64,000 nucleotides of DNA. It comes from Hofstenia miamia (lineage: Eukaryota; Xenacoelomorpha; Acoela). The notes beneath the pieces are model-generated. The model saw only the letters and a list, made by a program, of their open reading frames with translations. It was not told where the DNA came from and made no database searches. This document shows, in pieces, positions 44,510-55,176 of the stretch (positions are counted from its first letter, which is position 1; each line of letters begins with the position of its first letter). Location: contig SCFE01000057.1 in NCBI GenBank assembly GCA_004352715.1, positions 1,289,565-1,353,564 of the forward strand, read 5' to 3'. A program made the translations under genes and the position numbers.

Positions 44510-44960
44510 GCAAGGCAGTTATATTCTTTTTCAAGTGATTCTACAGCTCTCATCTGTATCTGAAATAAACTTTGCTTTTAAGTAAAAGCTTTCACCAGGC
44601 TCAAGCATGTTGATGACTTGGCTGCAAGCCCTCATAGTGTGACCTGCTTAGCACACCTGTAGCATCAATGGATCCCTTGCTGATTTTTCCACTAAGCCTG
44701 GTGAGCACCACTTGCTGACTCAGGAAAAGCATCAAGTCATAGAATCACAGATCTCAATAATCTTCTCCTCAAGAGGAGAGTTAGCAAAATGGCTGGCAAT
44801 GATTGGTTGCAAGCTGCTGCTGACAGGAGCAGTGGATAGCAAGGCTGAACTTAAAGTACACAATAGAGTGATCAGGGAGTTAGACAAATTTATATAATTC
44901 AGAGTGGTTGTAGAGATGATGGTTGCCTTAGTGCAACTTAGAGGGCTCAGTAAGGCAGGT
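44510..44960 (-). pseudogene. gag remnant of family D
   Basis: The N-terminal segment (SALLSTAPVSSSLQPIIASHF) is near 44800. A knuckle remnant with GHTMRAC near 44645 has a stop in place of the second Cys region. The capsid-like domain is absent. The leader upstream, to about 45300, is noncoding. Confidence 0.55.
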
Positions 44961-45404
44961 TGGGTGCTAACAATCTAATAAGAATAAATCAAAGAAGTAA
45001 GAAGTTAAAACTACCAAAATAACAGTTCATGAATATTTGAGAATCAAGCCTCAAACAACCAAAATCATGACATTAGTAGGTTGGTAAAGCAATAATGCAA
45101 ATTGGTGGCACCATGTTTAACCTCAGAGAGGATATCTGTCAATCCAATTGGAAAGATCCCATAAAGAGTAAAACAAGACACAGTAAATAGAGCAACAACA
45201 ACCAGAAACAGCACCAGCTAAAAAAGACTACAATTCAACTGACAGTAAAGACCAGCAACCAGAGATAACTACAATTTCCATTGGCTTAAGATAAAGTTTA
45301 TTATCACAAGAGCTACAAATAGATAATAAATAAGATAAATAGCATGTAATTGCCATGCATTTATGCAGGCCAATAGGCATGATTTATTCACAGTGAAAAT
45401 GTTA

Positions 45405-46558
45405 TGTTATGATTAAAATGTAAACACATGGTTATGATTGATTATTTGATTTGTAAATTGTTTTATGCAGTTTTATATTTAAAATTAACTCAACAGTATT
45501 TGGCAAAAACAAAGATGGCCAAACACCATACTCTAAATAATGCTGATGTTGCATAATTAAAAGCAGAACTAAAACACAAGGGAAAATTGTAAACAAGATT
45601 AGATCAAACAGGTACTAGTTGAGTATTTGATTATTTACTAAAAAGTGCTATAAATATGCAACAAATGGTTGATGAACAAATTTAGTTTGGATTTACTTCT
45701 TCTCTTGTCAGGTTATTTAATAGTTTATGGAAAGCTAAACATTTAAGCACTGGAGGTAATTGTATGGTGGTCCCCACATACATTTAAAGGAATGCTGGAG
45801 CAGCCTCACAATCAGCTATTCAATGGTGGTGAGGGTGGTAACTGTTTCCTTGAGGTGCTTGTAGTTTAAGAATAGGGATAGGGATTTTTCTCTGTTGTAG
45901 CTTTCTTATCACTCATTGCTTGTCAATTATTATGATTATATTTATATTGTCTATATGATTATTATTTTATTATTGAATCCAAGTTGCGCATTGTTTTATA
46001 TCATAGTTGACCATTTGCCGAATTATGCATTTACTTTTTTGCAGGCTGCATTGATTGTTTACATGTACTAAGGTCTAGCATGTATTGTTATATCTGTAGG
46101 GTTATTATATGTAAGGCTCGATAACAAGCTAAAGCATTGTGGTTGCGTTCCTTCCTTATTTTTACATAATCATAATAACAAAAACAATCAATGCACTAAA
46201 TTAGTAAGTGGTCATACACACACAATCACTGAGTTGCCCATTCACACACTAATCCAGTTAATGGTTTCCATTGCGAAGTTCAAGTAAAAGCTGGAGCTGT
46301 TACTGCTAAAGAGGTCTCTGGAATCACATGGCACTGCTTCAGGTTTCAACCCTGTCTTCCATCTACCATTCTCAATCTAAATAAGTTGTTGTTAGTCAAG
46401 CATTCAGAAAAGCTAATGTTTATTAATTTAAGTTAATTAGCTAAACATTCAACTAAAAAGAGAGAATTAGGAATTTGTCAAACTTAATCATCACAAACAC
46501 TGTGAAAAGTAATGTTACTCTTGATTAATTGCGAAATTGGGTTTGGCAAGATTCTACA
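45405..46558 (+). repeat. family-B 5' LTR, lacking its first bases
   Basis: It matches the 3' LTR (59485-61060) from about 45405 (TGATTAAAATGTAAACACA) to the terminus TTGGCAAGATTCTACA. The first roughly 85 bases of the 3' LTR are absent, and the sequence upstream is family-D leader, so an older junction or deletion lies here. A near-identical stretch (45950-46550 against 60430-61060) shows the two LTRs diverged little in that part. Confidence 0.85.
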
Positions 46559-46577
46559 TGGCGACAGTGACAGGCGC
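46559..46577 (+). promoter_or_regulatory. primer binding site (family B)
   Basis: TGGCGACAGTGACAGGCGC follows the LTR end with no spacer. It matches the family-A site at 38260-38276 (minus strand) apart from one A/T difference and the distal end. Confidence 0.75.
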
Positions 46578-46785
46578 CCAAAAAGCCTGTGTAAAAGAGA
46601 AGATGCAAGAAATGCTATAGTGAAAATACGATTGGTGTGGAAAATGGTTTAGTTAGAAGAAAGATCAATCTAAAAATGTAACGAGTTGTTTCTTATTGAA
46701 TTATAAAGAGAAGACAAGCGAGTATAACCTGTTAGCCCAGAAAAATGTTAGAAGAGCATCAGTAAATGATTACTTCTAGTTAATA

Positions 46786-48209
46786 ATGAAGATGGTAAAT
46801 TCACGTAAAAAACAAAGGACTAAACCCAAGACACAAAAAACACCCCAAAACCAAAGAACCCCAGATAATGCAAATATGTCCCCCAAAAGTGAGACGTCCC
46901 CAAAGGAAATAGTGCTACAACCAGCACAAGAAAATGCAGAGTTTTCAATAGTCGAACTTACTAAGATAATAGAAAACAACAACAATGAAAGAAGAGAGCT
47001 GACAATACAAATAGAAAACTTAACTCAACAGATGTTTGAAATAGAAATGGCAAATGTTGAGAAAGATAGACAGATTGAAGAAACTATACAAGATGCAAGT
47101 ATACAGAACAAAGAAATGCATTTCAAAAACAAATTGAAAAGGTAACTGAAGCAAACAAAGAGATTAAAGCACAGAGCAAAAAGCTACAACAACTTCTGAC
47201 TCAGATGCACAAAGAAAATGTAAGCCTTAGAGAAGAAAATATCTCAAAGCAATTAGAGAAATTGGTAATTAATATAACTAAACAAGTAAAAGACAATTGC
47301 AAAAAATCGGGAGAGACAAAACCTATATACAAAGAAATGATATTGTCAGAAGAGGAAGATACAGATATGCTGGCATGTAAAGCTATACTCCAGAAATTTA
47401 CAGGAAGAGTGGATAGCTATTCACCAAGATTCAACAAATGGATCCAAATGTTCAAGATGAGCTTAAAGGAAAGAAAAGTAATACAAAAGCAAGTAGCAGC
47501 AAGATTTCCTCTATATTTGGGGGTTGCAGCTTATCAACATTACTTGGTATTGGATTTAGAAACTAAAACAGACTATAATAAGCTAATAGGAGAATATCAA
47601 CAGTATTATGATGATGAAAGTTTTAAAAGTCAATATTGTATGCTACTAAATAGTATGAAAATGAACAAGAGAGAGGACTTATGAAATTACATGTTGCAAG
47701 TGGAGAGACTGTTAAAGTTAAGTTCTAGAGAGAGAACATATTCAAAATACGATTTGTTTTCCCATATTTGTAAGGGACTTCCAGAACCAATTTAACAACA
47801 GTTTGAAATAAAATGTGATGCAGATGATTCATTAGAAAGAATGATAAGAAAAGGATTAGGGATACAAGTAATGATGGAGAATAATGCTCAGATAAACAAA
47901 AAGTTGACAACAATGAAGGCAACAATACTGCCTATGATAAATGGGACTAGTAAAATAAGAAAAGAAGAAGTTGGAAAACCAAAAGACGAGATTATAAGAA
48001 TAAAGTTAAAAGATGGAATGATAAAGCAAATAAACAGAAAAGATTTGAAATGCCAAACATGTGGAAAGAAAGGTCATATGAAGAAATACTGTAAATGGTA
48101 AATTAATTTTATTGAGGAGGAAGAAGCATATTTTGATGATGAAGATTTATTAGAAGATGAAGAGGAACCTGAACAAATCAAAGAAACAGAAAGTGACACT
48201 TTAAACTAG
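46786..48209 (+). pseudogene. gag: Gag of family-B element, broken
   Basis: It starts ATG 46786 with a very basic, Gln/Pro/Lys-rich N terminus and a coiled coil, with a frameshift near 47120. The capsid-like domain is at 47205-47684 (CKAILQKFTGRVDSY and RFPLYLGVAAYQHYLVLD). In-frame stops occur at 47682 and about 47794. An intact knuckle CQTCGKKGHMKKYC lies at 48051-48092, with a stop at 48099 and then an acidic tail that ends ACT TTA AAC TAG at 48207-48209. Without the frameshift and stops this would be about 475 codons. The basic start and knuckle fit RNA binding. Confidence 0.87.
48200..48206 (+). promoter_or_regulatory. gag-pol -1 frameshift heptamer of family B (U-UUA-AAC then UAG)
   Basis: The heptamer is in the gag register and followed by TAG at 48207. 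The -1 frame from 48206 reads LEGVPPLVN without a stop up to the LTR insertion at 48291, and across the insertion into the protease active site. Downstream, GGAGTGC can pair with GCACCC, with a bulge. Confidence 0.8.
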
Positions 48210-48290
48210 AAGGAGTGCCGCCTCTGGTAAACTGTGCACCCATTCTAATTGTAACAGACCTAATCAAAACAAATACAATTACAGTTGTAA
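48206..48290 (+). pseudogene. protease N terminus of family B, split by LTR insertion
   Basis: This is the first 28 codons of the -1 frame, ending ITVV at the target duplication GTAA. The rest of the domain resumes at 50763. Homology to NTITIAIN at 5.9 kb shows the split is in the middle of the domain. Confidence 0.8.
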
Positions 48291-50762
48291 TGTAGCATCA
48301 CCCAAAAGGAATAAGCTGCAAACAAGAGATTAGCGTCAAATGATTAATAGTGATGAAATATAATCAGAAATATGATTGTAAAAATTTAGTTAATTATCTT
48401 ATTCATTTTGTAAAATGCAACTAAGTTACAATATTGTACATTCTAAGAAAAATACTGGAGCTGATTAAGTATTATTTGACAAATTGTAACAAGCGAAATT
48501 ACGCTTACATAAGAACAGCCATATTGGCAGAAGATTAATTCAAAATTCAAAATCAGCAGGTACTTAAAACTTTTTAAATAAATAGCTTAGAATTTAAGAG
48601 AAATTTGATGAACAATAAATTCTTCAGAGTTTATTTTATTTTCATTCTTCATTTATCTGGTTTGATATTTAATAAAATGTTCAGCTAAGCAAGTTGTGTC
48701 GAGTAGTGGCTGGATTCCATCACGGGAGCAATTCGAAGGGTTCTTGTGCCAGTCATGAAACAGCACTTATGTTATGGATAGGAGTTTTTCGATTCTTGCT
48801 TAGTCTGACTACCGATTGATACATGTATGTTTAATAGATACTTGAAATGGCTGGATAGCCGAACCCTAGGGATATTTATCTTTTATTAATAGTAAGAGAC
48901 TTGACTATATTCGACTGAATAAATGACTCTACATGTATTGTTATTGAATGTAGGTGTAGGAAACTGTGACTTATTAATTAAATTTCTAAAGCCAGTAGTT
49001 TTACTGTAATGGCTACTTTAATATTAGATAACTGCAGTTAGTGTCAATACCCGGTTGCTTTACTTAATCAATCTAACAAACACTTTACAAAATTGAGTTT
49101 AAGTCAGTTACATCTTGACATGAGTACATGCACTGAGCTAATGTAGGGTACACATAATTGATTCCCCTTGAGCTGAGATGGTGCAGTGGAATTGGTCAAT
49201 CGTTCATGAAGGAGAGGAACTGTGATGTGGAGATCGGCTTCGGGCAGTAGCCCACAAATGATTCAAGGAGGAAACGTCACACGGCTTCGTCACCTAAACA
49301 ATGATGATTAGTACTCAATTAACCTAACCAGTTAAGCAGAGAGGAAACGTCTGGCGGTTTACTAAATTGGTAAATCCTCACCCGCCATTTACTGAGTAAC
49401 AGTTAATAATGATAACACACTGTACAAATAGGCTAAATGTAACTGACTTAAACTCAATCTGTATTGTGTATTTATGTCACTTTGCAACCTTGCAATGTCA
49501 CTAGCTGTTTAATAATTAATACTTTAGCAATTACCAAAAACTATTGGCTTTAGATAAGTTAATTAAAATAAGTTACATAACAACTTGCAGCTTCCTACCT
49601 TACATTTAAATAACAACAATACATGCTCAGTCTATTTATCAGCTGAACATTTTATTAAATATCAAACCAAATAAATGAAGAATGAAAATAAAATAAACTC
49701 CGAAGAATTTATTGTTCATCAAAATTCTCTTAAATTCTAAGCTATTTATTTAAAAAGTTTTAAGTACCTGCTGATTTTGAATTTTGAATTAATCTTCTGC
49801 CAATATGGCTGTTCTTAAGTAAGCGTAATTTCGCTTGTTACAATTTGTCAAATAATACTTAATCCGCTCCAGTATTTTTCTTAGAATGTACAATATTGTA
49901 ACTTGGTTGCATCTTACAAAATGAATAAGATAATTAACTAAATTTTTACAATCATATTTCTAATTATATTTCAACACTATTAATCATTCGACGCTAATCT
50001 CCTGTTTGCAGCTTATTCCTTTTTGGGTGATGCTACAATTCCATCGTTCCAGTTCCTTTCGAAAAAAGTCTGAAGACTGCCCCGCCAACCACTCAAGGGC
50101 AGCCTTTTTCGCCTCTTCTTTGCTTTCATGTCGGACTCCTTTAATGGCTTCTTTCATCTTGGGAAACAAGAAGAAGTCCGAAGGAGCCAGATCGGGGCTG
50201 TAAGGAGGATGCTGCAAAATCTCCCAACGGAATCATTGAAGAGCATCAAGACAGTCTCGAAGTGTGTGCTGGCGCGTTGTCATGATGAAAAATGATGTGT
50301 CGGCTCAGCTTACCAGGTTGCTTTCTCCCAATTGCTCTGCAAAGTTTCAGCAGGACTGCCTCATAGTAGACTGCTGTGATAAATTTCGCCACTGAATGAG
50401 NAGTTGAGTTTAAGTCAGTTACATCTTGACATGAGTACATGCACTGAGCTAATGTAGGGTACACATAATTGATTCCCCTTGAGCTGAGATGGTGCAGTGG
50501 AATTGGTCAATCGTTCATGAAGGAGAGGAACTGTGATGTGGAGATCGGCTTCGGGCAGTAGCCCACAAATGATTCAAGGAGGAAACGTCACACAGCTATG
50601 TCACCTAAACAAGGATGATTAGTACTCAATTAACCTAACCAGTTAAGCAGAGAGGAAACGTCTGGCGGTTTACTAAATTGGTAAATCCTCACCCGCCATT
50701 TACTGAGTAATAGTTAGTAATGATAACACACTGTACAAATAGGCCCGGTGGAGGATGTTACA
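48291..50762 (+). repeat. family-A-like LTR insertion with an inverted LTR piece and mariner fragment inside
   Basis: The outer ends are TGTAGCATCACCC and GGATGTTACA, flanked by GTAA on both sides. Inside, a forward LTR (48291 to about 49433) lacks its last 20-odd bases. Then comes an inverted copy of the LTR start (about 49437-50037), a mariner fragment (50038-50400), one N (50401), and the last 361 bases of the LTR again (50402-50762), repeating 49076-49433. A simple solo LTR of about 1.16 kb would result if 49434-50743 were a misjoined contig. A real fold-back structure is the alternative. Confidence 0.8.
50038..50400 (-). pseudogene. mariner (Tc1/mariner) transposase C-terminal fragment
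   Basis: The minus-strand frame near 50396-50246 contains FITAVYYEAVLLKLCRAIG and the catalytic-region HHDNAPAHTS. A frameshift leads to HPPYSPDLAPSDFFLFPKMK, which carries the third catalytic Asp region of mariner DDD transposases (about 50217-50150), and ends FRKELERWN near 50045. A stop also lies between the two segments. This is a dead DNA transposon cut off where it meets the inverted LTR copy. Its presence supports an animal genome. Confidence 0.9.
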
Positions 50763-51307
50763 GTAATCAATGGTGTAATGGTCAAAGCAACCATAGATAT
50801 GGGAGCAGTAATATCAATAATAACCAATGAATGTGCTTTGAAGATAGGATTCAAGAGGAAAATTTACAAAGCGAAAAGAGTAGGTTAATAAATGCGTCAG
50901 GAGATTATATTGATGTAAAAGGTAAATTACTAGAGATACCAATTAGAATAGCTAATACGACATTTTCACAGACGTTTACAGTCATTGATACAGAAAAAAA
51001 TTCACTACCTTATGAAGTCATATTGGGAAATGATTTCTTAATGGACAACAAGTGCATTATTGACTATACAAACAAAACAATATCAGTGCAGGAAGAAGTA
51101 ATTACAACCCATGAAGAAGAAGAAGACACAGAAGTAATAAAATTTCAATTAAAGGAAGATGTAAGGATTTTGCCAAACAATTTGAAAATGTGTCAAATAC
51201 AAACGGAAAATGCTATAACAGCAGAAATTATGATTTATGATCAGAAAGGAATTAATACAAAAAAAGCTGTTGATTCCTTCAAGTTTGTGTATAGTAAAGA
51301 AAGGTAA
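50763..51307 (+). pseudogene. protease C-terminal part of family B, active-site Thr replaced
   Basis: It resumes NGVMVKATIDMGAVIS, so the Asp-Thr-Gly triad reads Asp-Met-Gly. A frameshift lies near 50880. The frame 50831-51307 then has NASGDYIDVKG and VILGNDFLMDNKCIIDY (about 51020), the retropepsin C-terminal signature. It is inactive on two counts. Confidence 0.85.
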
Positions 51308-51620
51308 CGGTACTATACCGATATTAAATGCGATGAATCATGTAGTTATCATAAAAAAGGATACCCTTAAAATTAAAGGAAAGAGAGTCAAAACGGAAAA
51401 AATGACAGTAAACAAAACAATTAACGTAGTAGAAAAGGACAAAGAATATCCAATACCAGAAATCAAAGTAATGGATTATCAGCATCTTATTAATGAAGAA
51501 AGAGAAGAATTGATAAGAATCCTACAGAAACATGCAAAAATATTCAATTTTGGAGAGATAAGCATGGGGAAGGCAGTAGGAGAGACACACAAGATTATAA
51601 CAACTACGGAAGACCAATAA
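51237..51620 (+). pseudogene. protease-reverse transcriptase linker of family B
   Basis: This is an open frame of Lys/Ile-rich sequence homologous to the family-A linker (GTIPILNAMNHVVIIKKD against GRVPILNATNWNVNLKRS). It ends with the conserved ILQKHAKIFNFGEISMGKAV that leads into reverse transcriptase. The family-A repeat motif is reduced to a single LKIKGKR-like trace. Confidence 0.65.
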
Positions 51621-52830
51621 GACTGCTGTGTAGAAGAGTACTGGAGAATTTAAAAGAAAATTATAACATGATCTTGAATGAATTGATAGATAATAAGATA
51701 ATAAGACCTAGCAAAAGCCCATATGCCGCGCCTACTGTCTTTGTGAAACAAGGAAATAAGTACAGGTTGTGCATAGATTTTCGTAAATTAAATGATATCA
51801 TGAAGAAAGATGCATATCCACTTCTGAGAATAGAGGATATAATATATGAGACCAGTAAAAACAAATACTATACCTGTATAGATTTATGTAAGGCATACTG
51901 GCAGATGCTGATGGAGACAAAAGACATCAAAAAAACAGCATTTATAACGCTTTATGGCTTATTTGAATGGATGTACATGGCTCTTGGATTATGTAATCCC
52001 CCAGATACCTTTCAAAGATATGTAATGAAAGTACTTAAATACCAAAAATATAGAAAAGGGAATAAGTGCATACATAGGTGATCTTCTAATAGCAAGTGAT
52101 GTGATTGAGGAGCATTTAGATAAATTGGATAGAACATTGAAAATTCTCTATAATGCAGGTTTACGCGTGAATGGGAAGAAATGCGAGATTTTGAAAACAC
52201 AGGTACTATTTTTGGGAAGACAAATCCAAAAGGGTGAAATAAAAATGAAGAACAATGTGAAAGACATGATAGAGAACATTAGCAGTCCAAAAACGCAAAA
52301 AGATTTACAAAGGATAATGGGGTTTATAAATTACTACGGATCTTTTATAGCAAATGTAGCTCACAAAACAAGTAAAATGACGGCATTACTGAAGAAAAAT
52401 AAAATTTTTGAGTGGACATGGAAAGAACAGGAGTAGTTGGATAACATAAGAAATGAATTAAGTAAAATGCCATTGTTGAATACACCAGATTATGATAAGG
52501 AATTTATTTTGGATTGTGATGCAAGTAATGTCACCATAGGCGCATGTTTGGGACAGATGAAAGACAGTAAAGAGGTACCTATACAATTTTTTAGTCGGAA
52601 ATTACAACAAAGTTAAGAAAATTATGGATCGACAAAACTTGAAATGTTGTCATTAGTGGAAAGCATTAAAAAATTTCGGTACTTTTTGATGGGACACACC
52701 TTTAAAGTAAGGACAGATAATAGTGGATTGGCATGGCTAAAAAAGTTTTCAGGTGATAAATCGTCAATAGTGTTGAGATGGACGAATATCTTAATGAGTT
52801 TAAGTTTATGATAGAGCACTGAAAAGGAAC
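51621..52830 (+). pseudogene. pol: reverse transcriptase and RNase H of family B, catalytic box mutated
   Basis: Fingers and palm are at 51668-52081 (SPYAAPTVFVKQGNKYRLC, CIDLCKAYWQML). The catalytic box near 52065 reads YIGD instead of YIDD, with a frameshift at the same place. Thumb and connection are at 52101-52436 (LDRTLKILYNAGLRVNG, GFINYYGSFIANV). RNase H is at about 52490-52800 with DCDASNV, KLEMLSLVES and RTDNSG, so its Asp, Glu, Asp residues are present, but a stop splits it at about 52615. It is inactive. Confidence 0.88.
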
Positions 52831-52841
52831 ATTACACAAAA

Positions 52842-53132
52842 ATGCAGATTTTTGGACGGCATACATATCAAAGAGACATTGAAAAAGTCGATGGTGAAAA
52901 GAAACAATTTCAATTCTTACCACACAGTGAGTGCACAGAGTTGCCTGAAATCAACACAGATAAAAAAGGGAATACAATAATGCTGATAATGATTAAAGAG
53001 GAGATAACTGAGAATGATATAATCGAAAAACAGAAAACAGATATCATTCTTAAAGAAATACGAGAAAAATTGCATGTTGAAAAATGGATACTGGGGAAAG
53101 AAGCTAATAGTTATTTTCAAAGATACAAATGA
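52842..53132 (+). pseudogene. post-RNase-H linker of family B pol
   Basis: This open frame (ELPEINTDKKGNTIMLIMI and IIEKQKTDIILKEI) recurs in families A (33269-33012) and D (43330-43073). It is a charged helical linker between RNase H and integrase. Confidence 0.7.
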
Positions 53133-53139
53133 AAAGTGA

Positions 53140-54456
53140 ACAATAAAGGACTTCTATATTTGGAAGGAAAAACATTGAGAATAGCAATTCCCAAATATTA
53201 TAAAAGGGAATTGGTCAGGAGAGTACATGGAAATGGACATATTGGTATAATTCAAATGGAAAAAAATAATTTAATGCGCGGTTTATAACAACAAGCATTA
53301 GAAGAACAGTGGAGGACATTATTAATAAGTGTACTACGTGTCTAATAAATAACAAAAGTTACTTCCCAGTACAGACAGCACCACTTGAAAAAATAATTGC
53401 AACCACACCTAATGAGATTGTGCATGTGGACTTAGAAAAATTATCGCAAGATGATGAAGGGTATCAATACATACTAGTATTAGTAGATAATTTTACAAAA
53501 TATGCTCGTATGATCCCATTAGATTCCACAACAGCAAAGATAGTAGCTGAGAAAATTATGAAAGAATGGATTTTGAAATTTGGACCAATGCAAATGATAC
53601 TATCTGATAGAGGAGTACAATTCAAAAGTAAATTATTCGAAGAAATGGCTGAATTGATGGAAATTTTAACTGAGAAAACAACAGCGTATCACCCACAAGC
53701 AAACTGAGCTGTTGAAAGACTCAATAGAACTATGACTAAATTATAAGGATATTAACATCAAGTGTTGGAGGCAGAGATTGGAGAGAAGTGATAGAAATGG
53801 TGGAATACTTCTATAATACTTCAGTACATTCAACAATGGGGATGACCCCATATAAAGCCATGTATGGAAGAGAAGCAGCAACACCACTATCAATGCAATA
53901 CCACGCGTACTCCAAAAAAATCAGATAATGAGTATATAAGGAAGATCAAAGACCAAATTACCGGAATTCATGAAGCAATGTGTCATAATAAGAAAACATC
54001 TGCAATAAGACAAGAAAGAAATTTTAATAAAAAGATCTATGGCAAACGACACAAGAAGGGGATAAGGTTTGCATGTACACTTTAATGAGAACACAAGACG
54101 TAAACCAGGTAAGGAAACTAAAAACACAGTGGTTAGGTCCATTCACAATTACACAAACATTACCCAATAATAATTACAAACTTAATGATGGAAGAGTATT
54201 ACATTTTCAAAATTTAAAATGAGCAACAGTAAATATTGAGCAAGTAATGCTTGACAAAAATGCAGAATTTAAAATTGTACAGGTTGATGATGGCATATAT
54301 GCCGAGATGAATGATTTGGATAGTGTACATGAAGAGGAATTCCAAGAGGAATATAGACTCAAAAAAGATGAACTGGAAGTTGAGAGAAGAGTAATGCCCC
54401 AGAGGGCAGCAAAAAATAAATCAAGATATAACCCCAAAATATGGGATATTATTTAG
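53140..54456 (+). pseudogene. integrase of family B
   Basis: In the zinc domain the His residues lie in VHGNGHIG (about 53222) and the Cys residues in KCTTC (53328), with a frameshift between. The core frame 53309-53707 carries the first Asp in IVHVDLEKL and the second in LSDRGVQF. The Glu lies in VERLNRT just after a stop at 53707. The C-terminal region is in two frames (53864-54085 and 54247-54456) with a GPF-like segment near 54130 and an acidic end. It closes with TAG TAA at 54454-54459. Confidence 0.85.
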
Positions 54457-54501
54457 TAACTGAACTTAGGAAAAATGAATAGAACAACGCCATGATCACC
54501 A

Positions 54502-55176
54502 ATGAAAGCAAGAAGAGTGCAAAGTAGAAGGACTCCGCAATCCAATCATCAGCTAAAGGGCATGAGGATGGAGGAAACATCAATGAGTTCTACAATGAAA
54601 ACTAGGTCTCTGCAATCTGATTGTCCATTAAAGGGCATGCCAATGGAGCACTCACCACCTAGTAACATGAGAAGAAGAATTAGAAGACAAGTTCTGCAAT
54701 CTAATTACCAATTATAGTGTATGAGGATGGAGTATTTAACACTGACTAGCAAAAGACGAAGAATAAGAAGGAAGGCTCCTCAATCTGATTACCAATTAAA
54801 GGGTATGAGGATGGAGACAGCGACAGAAAGATCACCCTCAACCAAATGTCAATTAAAGGACAGGCGGGTAAGAGAGGGCCATCATCAGGATACTGATCAT
54901 CAATTAAAAGGCATGAGTTTGGAAACACAAAAATATGCACACTCCCCTTCAACATTTAGTAGTACTTGATGCCAATTAAAGGGCAAAGAGGAAACAGTGT
55001 TGATTACCATGAAAAATTGGGAAACTCAACCAATAAGTGATGACTCCAACATGGATATTTCAAAACGTCCTTCAACAAGCTCATTCCCAACAACAATGGA
55101 GAGTTCAGGAATATTCCCTTACAGACAAACATCAACAACAACAAAATCATCTCAGTCAGAAGAAAGAGAATGCCGA
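54502..55176 (+). repeat. integrase-ORF3 linker with tandem peptide/DNA repeats (family B)
   Basis: Seven copies of a motif reading CAATTAAAGGGCATGAGG in DNA and about SDYQLKGMRME in protein begin near 54539, 54616, 54698, 54781, 54837, 54889 and 54968. The spacing is about 52-83 bases. All lie in the same frame as ORF3, interrupted by isolated stops at 54717, 54969 and 55200. Basic Arg/Lys-rich sequence separates the copies. Related DNA (GATTCAAGGGCA) recurs in the family-A linkers. The role is unknown. Confidence 0.75.

Larger units (their letters stand above)
41090..45300 (-). mobile_element. family-D LTR retrotransposon remnant (relative of C), minus strand
   Basis: Reading the minus strand: leader, gag remnant, frameshift site, protease remnant, N-terminal reverse transcriptase, then directly the post-RNase-H linker, then ORF3. 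Most of the reverse transcriptase, RNase H and integrase is deleted, and the gag capsid domain is missing. I cannot identify its LTRs. Proteins resemble families B and C but are clearly separate from both. Confidence 0.75.

Noticed and set aside
54539-54990. CRISPR-like array of spaced repeats
   Set aside because: The repeats are degenerate, coding, unevenly spaced and sit in a eukaryotic retrotransposon.
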